Shown here piece after piece: positions 23,114-33,512 of a DNA stretch of 38,121 bases. The number at the start of each line of letters is the position of its first letter. Position 1 is the stretch's first letter. The stretch spans positions 1 through 38,121 of the forward strand of contig JAURWR010000083.1 in NCBI GenBank assembly GCA_030654805.1, read 5' to 3'. A program made the translations under genes and the position numbers. This stretch comes from Burkholderiaceae bacterium. GTDB taxonomy: Bacteria > Pseudomonadota > Gammaproteobacteria > Burkholderiales > Burkholderiaceae_C. The notes beneath the pieces were generated by a model, which ran no database searches, was not told where the DNA came from, and saw only the letters and a list, made by a program, of their open reading frames with translations.

Positions 23114-23593
23114 ATGAAGTGTCTTCCCATTCACCTGCTTCGCCAGCTCGCTGCGGTGCTGTTCACCGCGACCCTGTCCACAGCTGCGCTGGCCTTCGGC
23201 CCTGCGCCGACCGTCACATCGGCCCCCCATACCGTCACTGTGGCCCAGACCACCGAGCCTGCCGCTGCACCTGCTCCCGCTGCTCCCGCCGACCTGGAAC
23301 GCCAAGGCGAGGAGCTGTTCGGACGCAACTGCCAGCTGTGTCACAACTCGCGTGGCAAGGGCGGCAAAGGCCCGCAGTTGATCAAGGGCGCCTGGGGCCC
23401 CGGCGGCGCCAACAGTGACGAGTTCATGTTCAACACCATCAAGAACGGTCGCCCCAACACGCAGATGGGTGGTTTCATCGGCTCGCTCACCGATGCGGAG
23501 ATCCGGGTCGTCGTGGCTTTTCTGCGTTCCGAATCGGTGCGCGTGAAGGCGGCCGACCGCAAGACGGTGAGTACCGACTACGAGCCCTGGTGA
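23114..23593 (+). CDS. Periplasmic cytochrome c of PQQ dehydrogenase cluster (XoxG-like)
   Basis: This 159-residue class I cytochrome has a signal peptide (residues 1 to about 27), an Ala/Pro linker, and one canonical haem site CQLCH. Beyond it are a GKGGKGPQL segment, the likely axial methionine in NTQMGGF, and a C-terminal helix IRVVVAFLRSE. It probably receives electrons from dehydrogenase 2. The frame is open upstream to TTG 23087, which would overlap the preceding gene, but ATG 23114 begins the signal peptide. A hairpin terminator follows directly. Confidence 0.88.
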   Translation: MKCLPIHLLRQLAAVLFTATLSTAALAFGPAPTVTSAPHTVTVAQTTEPAAAPAPAAPADLERQGEELFGRNCQLCHNSRGKGGKGPQLIKGAWGPGGANSDEFMFNTIKNGRPNTQMGGFIGSLTDAEIRVVVAFLRSESVRVKAADRKTVSTDYEPW

Positions 23594-23594
23594 G

Positions 23595-23616
23595 TTCGGC
23601 GCTGACGCCGAATTTT
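23595..23616 (+). terminator. Rho-independent terminator after cytochrome c
   Basis: TTCGGCG-CTGA-CGCCGAA forms a 7-bp stem with a tetraloop and is followed by TTTT. It begins two bases after the stop codon. Confidence 0.7.
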
Positions 23617-23713
23617 CCACAGGATTTACCGTGCTGCGCGGGCCCGAGGCCTCTGCCTGTCGCGGCCTCCTTCGCACGCGAACCCCATTTTTCTCGCCAT
23701 TGAAAGGTTATTG

Positions 23714-24214
23714 ATGTCCAAGTCATCTGCCGGCTGCCTCGCGGCTGCTTCACTGTTGCTGTGCACGGCTGCTGCCCATGCGCTGGATCGCATGCCGGTC
23801 CTGTCACTCGATACCGCTCAAACCATGTCCCGCACCTGCGAGACCCTGGCGAAGGCGAAGGGCTGGCGCATGAACATCGCGGTGGTCGATGCGGGCACCA
23901 ACCTGATCGTCTTCAGCCGCATGGATCAGGCGTTCCTCGGCAGCAGCGACATCGCGATCCGCAAGGCCAAGTTCTCCGGCAGTTTTCCGTTCTCGACGCG
24001 CTATGCCGGTGAACTGACGTTCGGCAAGGATGGCAAGCCGGGTCCGGTCCCCGGCCTCGCGGACATCCCGGGGGTGGTGACTTTTGCCGGCGGCCTGCCC
24101 ATCCTGGTGGCAGGCGTCCAGGTGGGCGGCATCGGTGTCAGCGGTGGGTCGCCCGATGAAGACGAGCAGTGCGCGGCAGCGGCGATCGATGCCGTCAAGG
24201 ACGCGCTGAAGTGA
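23714..24214 (+). CDS. Exported GlcG/HbpS-like haem-binding family protein
   Basis: This 166-residue protein has a signal peptide ending AHA (about residue 23) and a GlcG/HbpS (DUF336) domain: NIAVVDAGTNLIVFSRMDQAFLGSSDIAIRKAKFS, then a GVVTFAGGLPILVAGVQVGGIGVSGGSPDEDEQCA block that is the family signature. Members form octamers and some bind haem or cobalamin; exported forms are often beside PQQ dehydrogenase genes, where their role is unknown. ATG 23714 has AAAGG upstream at good spacing; TTG 23711 is unlikely. It lies after a terminator and so may have its own promoter in 23617-23713, where I see no clear match. Confidence 0.87.
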   Translation: MSKSSAGCLAAASLLLCTAAAHALDRMPVLSLDTAQTMSRTCETLAKAKGWRMNIAVVDAGTNLIVFSRMDQAFLGSSDIAIRKAKFSGSFPFSTRYAGELTFGKDGKPGPVPGLADIPGVVTFAGGLPILVAGVQVGGIGVSGGSPDEDEQCAAAAIDAVKDALK

Positions 24215-24224
24215 TCTGAGGCCG

Positions 24225-24282
24225 GCTCGGGCCTGCCGCACGCTGCGACAGGCCGAGCGTGGCGGGCCCTCCCGGGCCCGCC
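24225..24282. terminator. Bidirectional hairpins between convergent genes
   Basis: Two hairpins occupy the gap. GCTCGGGCCTG (24225-24235) pairs with CAGGCCGAGC (24249-24258) with one bulge. GGCGGGCCC-TCCC-GGGCCCGCC (24261-24282) is a perfect 9-bp stem. There is no clear T run on either side. Confidence 0.55.
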
Positions 24283-24288
24283 GTGCGA

Positions 24289-25296
24289 TCAGTCGATGCT
24301 GATCACGACCTTGCCGAAGTGCGATGCGCCTTCGAGGTGGGTCAGCGCCGCACGGGCTTCCGCGAACGGGAACACCCGATCGATCACCGGCTTGATCTGA
24401 CGCGCGCTGAGCAGTCGGTTCATGGACTCGAACATGTCGCGCGAACCGACGAACACACCGCGCAGCAGCGTGGTGTTGAACAGGATCGCCAGCGGGTCGA
24501 TCTGACCACCGGTCAGCACGCCGATCAGGTGCACCGCGCCGCCGTGGCGGGCTGCTGCGATCGAGCGCTGGAGGGTGCCTGGGCCACCGACCTCGACCAC
24601 GTGGTCGACGCCGCGGCCACCGGTGACTTCACGCACGCTCTTTTCCCAGTCCGGGTGCGTCTTGTAGTTGATCAGGTGATCGGCGCCCAGTGCCTTGGCC
24701 TTGGCCAGCTTGGTGTCGCTCGACGAGGTGGCGATGACCGTGGCGCCCGAGGCCTTGGCGAACTGCAGGGCAAACATCGAGACGCCACCGGTGCCGAGCA
24801 CCAGCACGGTGTCGCCCGGCACGAGTTGTCGGCCCTCGTACAGCGCGTTCCATGCGGTCAACGCCGCGCAGGGGAGGGTGGCGGCCTCCGCGTCGCTGAG
24901 GTGGGCCGGCGTGGCGACCAGCGCCTCTTCGGGGAACACGCGGTATTCGGTCAGCACGCCGGGTACCGATCCGCCGAGCGCGTTGTCGTAGTGCTTGGGC
25001 GTCATCGGGCCGCCGAGCCAGGTCTCGAAGAAGCAGCCGGTCACGCGGTCGCCGCTGGCGAAGCGCTTGACACCGGGGCCCACCTCGGCCACCACTCCGG
25101 CGCCGTCCGACGCAGGCACCAGCCCTTCGGACTTCATGCCGGGATAGCGCCCTGTGATGATCAGCAGATCGCGGTAGTTGAGCGAGGCTGCCTTCATGCG
25201 GACCAGCACCTGCCCGGGACCCGGACGGGGGGTCTCGCGCTCTTGAAGCGTCAGGCTGTCGGCGTCGTTTTCTTTGAGATAGGTATAGCAGCGCAT
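24289..25296 (-). CDS. NAD(P)-dependent MDR-family alcohol dehydrogenase / quinone oxidoreductase
   Basis: This 335-residue cytoplasmic oxidoreductase has the GroES-like N-terminal domain (ETPRPGPGQVLVRMKAASLNYRDL, PASDGAGVVAEVGPGVKRFASGDRV) and a Rossmann domain with the nucleotide motif VLVLGTGGVSMFALQFAK. The structural zinc lobe with four cysteines is absent. The catalytic-zinc position equivalent to Cys in true ADHs is NYRDL here, so it may be zinc-independent. ATG 25296 follows GGAGAC. It is next to the PQQ region and could act on an aldehyde or ketone from it, but it is oppositely oriented and nothing directly links them. Confidence 0.88.
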   Translation of the reverse strand: MRCYTYLKENDADSLTLQERETPRPGPGQVLVRMKAASLNYRDLLIITGRYPGMKSEGLVPASDGAGVVAEVGPGVKRFASGDRVTGCFFETWLGGPMTPKHYDNALGGSVPGVLTEYRVFPEEALVATPAHLSDAEAATLPCAALTAWNALYEGRQLVPGDTVLVLGTGGVSMFALQFAKASGATVIATSSSDTKLAKAKALGADHLINYKTHPDWEKSVREVTGGRGVDHVVEVGGPGTLQRSIAAARHGGAVHLIGVLTGGQIDPLAILFNTTLLRGVFVGSRDMFESMNRLLSARQIKPVIDRVFPFAEARAALTHLEGASHFGKVVISID

Positions 25297-25419
25297 GTCT
25301 TGTCTCCGGTGGGAAGGAACGAATCAGCGTAACCGTGGCCGAAGCCCGTTTTCGATGATGCCATGCAGTAGCAAAACGCGCACCGCGCGTCCTCGGCACT
25401 CGATGGCAACATTCGTCGC

Positions 25420-26205
25420 ATGATGAAAAAGAAAAGACCGGCACTCGAATTGGCGCCCGCCACGATCTCCGAGGCCGATGGCGTGCGCTACCTGCACCTC
25501 GGAACGCCCTGGGTTCAAGGCGCCATGTGCATCCGCAAGCCGCTGGCGATCGATCTGGAGTACGTGCAGCGCATGATGGTCTGGATGCTGCTGCGACCGA
25601 GCAGCGACTGGCCCGAAGGCCATGCGGTGCAGCTCGGACTGGGCGCCGGAGCGATCACGCGCTATTGCCACGGTGTGCTGCGCATGCGGTGTACGGCGGT
25701 CGAGCTGAACGACACGGTGATCGGCGTGTGCCGGGCGTACTTCCATGTCGAGTCCGGCAAGCGACTGAAGGTGATCGAAGCGGATGCCGGCGTCTACGCC
25801 GCCGACCCCGAACACGCCGGCAGCGCCGATGTTCTGTGCGTCGATCTCTACGACCACGACGCGGCGAGTCCGGTGCTCGACAGCGATGCGTTCTACGCCG
25901 ACTGCCACCGTCTGCTCGCCCCGGGCGGCGCCATGACGGTCAACCTGTTCGGGCGCGATGCCAGCTTCGAGCGCAGTGCGCGGCGCATCGCCAAGGCGTT
26001 TGGAGAGGCCCAGGTGCTGAGTCTGCGCCCGACGCGCGAGGGCAACACCATCGTCGTCGCGCTGAAGGACGCGGCATGGCCGGCTGCCGACGTGCTCGCC
26101 GCGCGTGCCGACGACATTCAGCAGCACGGCGGACTGCCCGCGCGAAAATGGCTGAAGATGCTGCGTGCGCTGCCTCAGGCGGTCCCGGCCGTTCCCCCGG
26201 CTTGA
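25420..26205 (+). CDS. Spermidine-synthase-like AdoMet-fold protein
   Basis: This 261-residue cytoplasmic protein has the spermidine synthase/polyamine aminopropyltransferase Rossmann fold: MQRM-like entry MMVWMLL, the AdoMet loop VQLGLGAGAITRYC, CTAVELNDTVIGVCRAYF, and SADVLCVDLYDHDAASP. It lacks the N-terminal beta-sheet domain of true SpeE, so the reaction is uncertain; many such stand-alone forms are annotated as spermine/spermidine synthase domain proteins. ATG 25420 is followed by a second in-frame ATG at 25423. Its stop lies 46 bases before gspE. Confidence 0.75.
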   Translation: MMKKKRPALELAPATISEADGVRYLHLGTPWVQGAMCIRKPLAIDLEYVQRMMVWMLLRPSSDWPEGHAVQLGLGAGAITRYCHGVLRMRCTAVELNDTVIGVCRAYFHVESGKRLKVIEADAGVYAADPEHAGSADVLCVDLYDHDAASPVLDSDAFYADCHRLLAPGGAMTVNLFGRDASFERSARRIAKAFGEAQVLSLRPTREGNTIVVALKDAAWPAADVLAARADDIQQHGGLPARKWLKMLRALPQAVPAVPPA

Positions 26206-26251
26206 CGCCTGCTCGCGGCCGTATTCACCCGACCTCGCAAGGACGCTCTCC

Positions 26252-28044
<1,793 letters not shown>

Positions 28045-28048
<4 letters not shown>

Positions 28049-28962
28049 GCGAGCCCGCGCCGGCGGCGCCGCCGCCCGCCGCCTCGTCCGCGCTGTGGCC
28101 CGGCCTGCTGCTGGCCACGTTGGGCGCGATCGCGTTCTCGGGCAAGGCCATCATCGCCAAACTGGCCTACCGCCACGGCGTCGATGCGATCACGCTGGTC
28201 ATGTATCGCATGCTGTTTGCGCTGCCGCGGTTCGTGATGCTCAGCGTGTGGGCGAGCCGCGGCAGGCCGGCCCTGCACCGTCGCGACTGGGGGGTGATCG
28301 CAGGCCTCGGCTTCACCGGCTACTACCTGGCGAGTACGCTCGATTTCCTGGGCCTGCAATACGTCAGCGCCAGCCTGGAGCGGCTGATCCTGTACCTGAA
28401 CCCGACGCTGGTGCTGGCGCTCGGCGTGGTGCTGTTCGAGCGGCGCGTGTCGAGTCGGCAGCTGATGGCGCTGGCCGTCAGCTACGGCGGGGTGCTGCTG
28501 GTCTTCGGTCAGGAGCTGACGCACGTCGGGCCGCATGCGGTGCTCGGCGCGGCGCTGGTGTTCGGCAGCGCGACCAGCTATGCGGTCTACCTGGTGCTCA
28601 GTGGCGAGGAGGTGCGGCGCATCGGCGCGTTGCGCCTGACCGGCCTGGCGAGCACGGTGGCCTGCGTGCTGTGCATCGCCCAGTTCCTGCTGCTGCGCCC
28701 GCTGGCCGCGATGGCAGTGGCGCCCGAGGTCATCTGGCTCTCGCTGCTGAACGCACTGGTGTGCACTTTCGCGCCGGTGCTGATGGTGATGATGGCAATC
28801 GAGCGCATCGGTGCAACGCTGGTCGCGCAGACCGGCATGATCGGTCCGATGTCGACCCTGCTGATGGGCGTGCTGCTGCTCGGCGAGCCCTTCACCGCCG
28901 GCATTGCAGCCGGCACGGTGCTGGTGATCGCCGGCATCTGGCTGCTGGCGAAGTGGCGTTGA
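28045..28962 (+). CDS. EamA-family (DMT superfamily) permease
   Basis: This is an inner-membrane exporter of the drug/metabolite transporter superfamily with ten predicted helices in two EamA repeats. It has about 305 residues. The first repeat opens with GLLLATLGAIAFSGKAIIAKLAY and YRMLFALPRFV; the second repeat begins near GAALVFGSATSYAVYLVLSG and ends in GTVLVIAGIWLLAKW. Substrate is unknown. The start is uncertain: GTG 28045 overlaps the gspE stop as GTGA, and GTG 28039 is an alternative. Confidence 0.87.
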
Positions 28963-28968
28963 CTGGGG

Positions 28969-29463
28969 TCAGTCGGCGTTCTTCGGGCGCCCCGGCTTCA
29001 GCGGCGTGATGCGCTCCAGCGCTGCTTGCAGTTGTGCATGCGGCAACGCTGCCAGCACCTGGAGGCCCGCGCGCAGCAACTCGCTCTTCTTGGCCGAGTG
29101 ACGGAAGTCCAGCGCGCGCTGCTTCAGCATGTCGATCAGGTCGAAATCGGTCTGCGGCATCGTGAAGCTGTCGCGTATCAGCTTGGCCTTGACCTTCGGC
29201 GCCTTGTCGTCGACGAGGGCCTTGGGCTTGGCTGGACGTTTGACGACGGCCTTGGGTGCCTTGCGAGCGACGGGCACTGCAACCTTCGGAGCTTTTGATT
29301 TCTTGGCCGCAGGTTGGCTCGTGACGCGTGCCTTCGACGGGGACGCTGCCTTGACGGCCGGAGCTGGCTTGCGTTTCTTGGCCGGTGCGTCGTGCGTCGT
29401 CGTGGTGGTGCCTGCCGGAGCGTCGGTGGTGTCGGTCTGGGCGGGGAGGCTGGTCATGTTCAT
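28969..29463 (-). CDS. Protein with histone-like Ala/Pro/Lys tail and predicted ribbon-helix-helix domain
   Basis: This 164-residue protein falls into two parts. Residues 1 to about 95 are an unstructured, basic, Ala/Pro/Lys-rich tail with repeated KAPK, AKP and KKRK-type units, like bacterial H1-type tails. Residues about 97-150 have a strand (LIRDSFTMP), a helix (TDFDLIDMLKQRAL) and a second helix (KKSELLRAGLQVLAAL), the pattern of a ribbon-helix-helix DNA-binding fold. Known Burkholderiales proteins share this C-terminal pattern but have no assigned role. I infer a DNA-binding or nucleoid-associated function. ATG 29463 has GAGGAA eight bases upstream. Its promoter lies in an AT-rich spacer. 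Confidence 0.72.
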   Translation of the reverse strand: MNMTSLPAQTDTTDAPAGTTTTTHDAPAKKRKPAPAVKAASPSKARVTSQPAAKKSKAPKVAVPVARKAPKAVVKRPAKPKALVDDKAPKVKAKLIRDSFTMPQTDFDLIDMLKQRALDFRHSAKKSELLRAGLQVLAALPHAQLQAALERITPLKPGRPKNAD

Positions 29464-29495
29464 GATGGCAATTCCTCAAAATTATAGATAAATAG

Positions 29496-29523
29496 TTTAT
29501 ACGATATGTTTGTTTGATTGCAA
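29496..29523 (-). promoter_or_regulatory. Sigma-70 promoter for the RHH-type protein gene
   Basis: On the minus strand TTGCAA (29518-29523), a 16-base spacer and TATAAA (29496-29501) stand about 33 bases before the start codon, in the most AT-rich stretch of the window. The rest of 29464-29648 must also contain the arsA-fusion promoter, which I could not place. Confidence 0.55.
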
Positions 29524-29648
29524 GTTGGGCCTCGCCGAGGCTGCCGATTGACCCAGGTCACGACCGGGGCGGTCTCCAAGGCATCCAATCGAGGCCAGGT
29601 TGCTTTCGGCAGTCGTGCCGGCACGAGTTCAGTCACGAGGGGTTCGAC

Positions 29649-31670
29649 ATGGAAGTCAAGGTTCTGGGGACGGGGTGCAGCAAGTGCCGCAGCACCGTCG
29701 CGATGATCGAGCGGGTCGCCCTGGCGGCGGGGATCGAGGTCGACATCCTGAAGATCGAGAACCCGGACAGCATCCGGCGCTTCGGCGTCAGCCACACGCC
29801 CGCCGTCGTGATCGGCGACCAGGTCGTGCACAGCGGGGGGATTCCGTCCCATGCGGAAGTGCTGAGCTGGCTGCGCCCGGATACGCCAGGATTCCTGAAC
29901 CGGCCGACGCGACACCTGTTCTTCACCGGCAAGGGTGGCGTCGGCAAGACATCGCTGTCGACGGCTGCCGCACTGTCCTTGGCGGACGCGGGCAAGAAGG
30001 TGCTGCTGGTCAGCACCGATGCGGCTTCGAACCTCGATGAGATGCTGGGCATCGAGCTGCGCAACACGCCGACGCCGGTGCCGGGTGCGCCCGGGCTGTC
30101 GGTGCTGAACATCGACCCCGACACGGCGGCCGAGTCGTATCGCCAGCGTGTCATCGCGCAAATGAGCGCCGACTCCAGTGACAGCGATCGGGCGACCGTG
30201 CGCGAACAGTTGTCTGGCGCCTGCACCACCGAGATCGCGTCGTTCGACGAGTTCGCGTCGCTGCTGTCGGGCGATGCCGAACACTTCGATCACATCGTCT
30301 TCGACACCGCGCCGACGGGTCACACCTTGCGTTTGCTGAGCCTGCCGAAGGCCTGGAGCGGCTTTCTCAGTGGAAACGATCGCGGCGCGTCGTGCCTCGG
30401 CCCGCACTCCGGTCTGAAGATGCAGGAAGTTCGCTTCCAGGCTGCGCTCGATGCCTTGAGCGATTCGGCGCTGACCACGGTCGTCCTGGTGACAAGGCCG
30501 GACGCCGGCGCCGTGGCCGAGGCGGCGCGCACCTCCGAGGAACTGTGCGCACTCGGCTTGAACAATCAGCGGCTGGTCATCAACGGCGTGTTCCACGCCC
30601 GCGATCGCACCGACGCCGTGGCTTGTGCCATCGAGGCCCTGGGGCTGCAGGCGCTGGCGGACATGGCGCCGTCGCTGCGCGCGCTGCCTCAGGACCGCGT
30701 TCCGTTGCGGTCTTTCGATACCGTCGGCCTGCCCGCGTTGCGTGCGTTGCTCGGTGCGCAGACCGACGTCATCGAGCCTACCGGGGTGTCGCCCGTCGCA
30801 CCGACCGAGCCCGGTGAGCACTTCCCCGGCCTCGATGCGCTGGCCGATGAACTGGCCACGGCCGAACACGGTCTGATCATGGTCATGGGCAAGGGCGGTG
30901 TCGGCAAAACGACGGTGGCGGCGGCGTTGGCACTCGGCCTCGTCCAGCGCGGCAAGACGGTGCACCTGAGCACCACCGATCCGGCGGCCCACGTGGTCGG
31001 GACGCTGGCCGGTGAGGTCCCGGGCCTGCACGTCAGCCGCATTGACCCGAAGGCCGAGACGCAGCACTACATCGACAAGATCATGGCGGCCAAGTCACCC
31101 GGTCTCGATGTGCAGGAACAGTCGCTGCTGCTCGAGGACCTGCGTTCGCCGTGTACCGAGGAGGTGGCCGTCTTCCATGCGTTCTCGCGCATCGTCAGCG
31201 AAGGTCGCAGCGCCTTCGTCGTGCTGGACACCGCGCCCACCGGGCATTCACTGCTGCTGATGGATGCGACCGGCGCCTACCACCGGCAGATGATGCGGGA
31301 GTTCGAGGGGCGCAGCACCGCGCGCGTCGTCACGCCGCTGATGCGGCTGCAGGACGCGGCGTACACGAAGATCATCCTGGTGACGCTGCCCGAGGTGACG
31401 CCGGTGTCGCAGGCTGCGGCGCTTCAGGACGATCTGCGCCGCGCCCGCATCGAGCCGCACGCCTGGGTGCTCAACAAGAGCATCGTCGCCGCAGGAACGC
31501 ACGACCCGTTGCTGTCTGCGCGGCTGGCCGGCGAACGCAAGCAGATGGCGCGTCTGCACGCCGGGCTGGCGAAGCGCCTGTACGTGCTGCCGTGGCTGTC
31601 TCGTCCGCCGATCGGATTGGCCGAGCTGTCGAAACTGGTCAGCCCGCCCGACACGCACAAACCCGGGTGA
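29649..31670 (+). CDS. arsA: Thioredoxin-like domain fused to ArsA arsenite-transporting ATPase
   Basis: This 673-residue cytoplasmic protein joins two families. Residues 1-78 are a small thioredoxin-fold domain with CxxC at C10-C13 (GCSKC) and the cis-proline segment SHTPAVVIGD, as in the small redox-active disulfide proteins. From about residue 88 comes a complete two-half ArsA: P-loops GKGGVGKTS (94-102) and a second beginning at residue 414, and the three metalloid-binding cysteines C192 (SGACTTE), C249 (ASCLGP) and C502 (RSPCTEE), equivalent to C113, C172 and C422 of E. coli ArsA. ATG 29649 has GAGGGG upstream. It would energise arsenite export, here presumably through Acr3. It runs convergent to the ars operon, and no arsD is present. 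Confidence 0.93.
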   Translation: MEVKVLGTGCSKCRSTVAMIERVALAAGIEVDILKIENPDSIRRFGVSHTPAVVIGDQVVHSGGIPSHAEVLSWLRPDTPGFLNRPTRHLFFTGKGGVGKTSLSTAAALSLADAGKKVLLVSTDAASNLDEMLGIELRNTPTPVPGAPGLSVLNIDPDTAAESYRQRVIAQMSADSSDSDRATVREQLSGACTTEIASFDEFASLLSGDAEHFDHIVFDTAPTGHTLRLLSLPKAWSGFLSGNDRGASCLGPHSGLKMQEVRFQAALDALSDSALTTVVLVTRPDAGAVAEAARTSEELCALGLNNQRLVINGVFHARDRTDAVACAIEALGLQALADMAPSLRALPQDRVPLRSFDTVGLPALRALLGAQTDVIEPTGVSPVAPTEPGEHFPGLDALADELATAEHGLIMVMGKGGVGKTTVAAALALGLVQRGKTVHLSTTDPAAHVVGTLAGEVPGLHVSRIDPKAETQHYIDKIMAAKSPGLDVQEQSLLLEDLRSPCTEEVAVFHAFSRIVSEGRSAFVVLDTAPTGHSLLLMDATGAYHRQMMREFEGRSTARVVTPLMRLQDAAYTKIILVTLPEVTPVSQAAALQDDLRRARIEPHAWVLNKSIVAAGTHDPLLSARLAGERKQMARLHAGLAKRLYVLPWLSRPPIGLAELSKLVSPPDTHKPG

Positions 31671-31692
31671 GCGGATCGGTCGATCCGACGTC

Positions 31693-32415
31693 TCAGATGC
31701 TTCGCTGGTTCACCCGCTGCGACAGCGCCTCGGCGCTTTCCTTGCGCTCGCTGTAGCGGTCGACCAGGTACGGCGCGGCGTCGCGCGTCAGCAGCGTGAA
31801 CTTCATCAGCTCTTCCATGACGTCGACCACGCGGTCGTAGTAGGCCGACGGCTTCATCCGGCCGGCATCGTCAAATTCGAGGAACGCCTTCGCGACGGAC
31901 GACTGGTTCGGGATCGTCAGCATGCGCATCCAGCGGCCCAGCACGCGCAGCTGGTTGACCGCGTTGAACGACTGCGAGCCGCCCGAGACCTGCATCACCG
32001 CGAGCGTCTTGCCCTGCGTCGGTCGCACGGCGCCGAGGGCCAGCGGAATCCAGTCGATCTGCGCCTTCAGGATGCCGCTCATCGCGCCGTGCCGTTCGGG
32101 CGATGACCACACCATGCCTTCGCACCAGTCGGCCAGCTCGCGCAGCTCGACGACCTTGGGGTGTGAATCGGGCGCGCCGTCGGGCAGCGGCAATCCGGTG
32201 GGGTCGAACAGACGCGTCTCGCCGCCCATCGCTTCGAGCAGCCGCGCCGCTTCCTGTGCCAGCAGGCGGCTGTAGGAGCGCTCGCGCAGCGAACCGTAAA
32301 GCAGCAGGAAGCGTGGCGCGTGTCGCGATGGTGTAGCGGCCTGCAACTGCGCGACCGTGGGAACCGAGAACAGCGCCGCATCGACATTCGGAAGTTCAAG
32401 CAGTGATTCAGGCAC
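31693..32415 (-). CDS. arsH: ArsH, NADPH-dependent FMN reductase
   Basis: This 240-residue flavodoxin-like protein oxidises organic trivalent arsenicals and reduces FMN/quinones. The phosphate-binding loop is [12 protein letters not shown], and conserved blocks [26 protein letters not shown] (here beginning GMVWSSPE) and [20 protein letters not shown] are diagnostic for ArsH. The frame is open to GTG 32439; I prefer GTG 32415, which overlaps the acr3 stop by 8 bases. It is the last gene of the arsR-arsC-acr3-arsH operon. Confidence 0.93.
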   Translation of the reverse strand: MPESLLELPNVDAALFSVPTVAQLQAATPSRHAPRFLLLYGSLRERSYSRLLAQEAARLLEAMGGETRLFDPTGLPLPDGAPDSHPKVVELRELADWCEGMVWSSPERHGAMSGILKAQIDWIPLALGAVRPTQGKTLAVMQVSGGSQSFNAVNQLRVLGRWMRMLTIPNQSSVAKAFLEFDDAGRMKPSAYYDRVVDVMEELMKFTLLTRDAAPYLVDRYSERKESAEALSQRVNQRSI

Positions 32416-33496
32416 GTTGTCCGCTCTTGTTGATCCCACGCTCGTACCAGCCCTTGCTGTCGTTGACCCACTTGACCACCAGCAGCATCACCGGCACCTC
32501 GATCAGCACGCCGACCACCGTCGCCAGCGCGGCACCCGACTCGAAGCCGAACAGGCTGATCGCGGCGGCCACGGCCAGCTCGAAGAAGTTGCTCGCTCCG
32601 ATCAGCGCCGACGGGCAGGCCACGCTGTGCGATTCGCCCAGACGGCGATTCAGCCAGTAAGCGAGCCCCGAGTTGAAGAACACCTGGATCAGGATGGGCA
32701 CCGCCAGCATCGCGATGACCAGCGGCTGGTCGATGATGGCGCGGCCCTGGAAGGCGAACAGCAGCACCAGCGTGGCCAGCAGGGCGGTGATCGACCACGG
32801 TCCGATCTTCTCCAGCAGCGCATCGAAAAACGCTTGCCCGCGCCGCAGCAAGGCGCGGCGCCATAACTGCGCCAGCACGACCGGGATCACGATGTACAGC
32901 ACGACCGAGGTGATCAGCGTGTCCCACGGAACCACGATGGCCGACAGGCCGAGCAGCAGCGCGACGATCGGCGCAAACGCGAACACCATGATCGTGTCGT
33001 TGAGCGCCACCTGCGACAGCGTGAACAGCGGGTTGCCGCCGGTGAGTCGGCTCCACACGAAGACCATCGCGGTGCACGGCGCGGCGGCCAGCAGGATCAG
33101 CCCGGCGACGTAGCTGTCGGCCTGATCGGCCGGCAGGTACGGTGCAAAGACGTGGCGGATGAAGATCCAGCCCAGCAATGCCATCGAGAACGGCTTGACC
33201 GCCCAGTTGACGAACAGCGTGACGCCGATGCCGCGCCAGTGCTGCTTCACCTGCGACAGCGACGCGAAGTCGACCTTCAGCAGCATCGGGATGATCATCA
33301 CCCAGATCAGCAGCCCGACCGGCAGGTTGACCCGGGCGAATTCCATGCGGCCGATGGCCTGGAACGGGCCGGGGAACAGCTGGCCGAGGGCGATGCCGAC
33401 GACGATGCACAGGAAGACCCAGACGGTCAGGTAGCGCTCGAAGACGCTCATGGGCGCGGGTGCGGCGATGGGTGCAGGCAAGGTGGTGGTGTTCAT
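32408..33496 (-). CDS. acr3: Arsenite efflux permease Acr3
   Basis: This 362-residue inner-membrane carrier with ten predicted helices exports arsenite. Diagnostic blocks are [39 protein letters not shown] and the functional cysteine of the fourth helix in [15 protein letters not shown]. It belongs to the bile/arsenite/riboflavin transporter superfamily, not to ArsB. It starts at ATG 33496, 16 bases after arsC. It overlaps arsH. Acr3 can work alone using the proton gradient; the nearby ArsA fusion may add ATP drive. Confidence 0.95.
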   Translation of the reverse strand: MNTTTLPAPIAAPAPMSVFERYLTVWVFLCIVVGIALGQLFPGPFQAIGRMEFARVNLPVGLLIWVMIIPMLLKVDFASLSQVKQHWRGIGVTLFVNWAVKPFSMALLGWIFIRHVFAPYLPADQADSYVAGLILLAAAPCTAMVFVWSRLTGGNPLFTLSQVALNDTIMVFAFAPIVALLLGLSAIVVPWDTLITSVVLYIVIPVVLAQLWRRALLRRGQAFFDALLEKIGPWSITALLATLVLLFAFQGRAIIDQPLVIAMLAVPILIQVFFNSGLAYWLNRRLGESHSVACPSALIGASNFFELAVAAAISLFGFESGAALATVVGVLIEVPVMLLVVKWVNDSKGWYERGINKSGQRA

Positions 33497-33512
33497 GGTC
33501 GGGTCGGGCGGG

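Noticed and set aside
31672-31687. CGGATCG-GT-CGATCCG as terminator between the arsA fusion and arsH
   Set aside because: The loop is too short without breaking a base pair, and there is no T run; the effect is uncertain.
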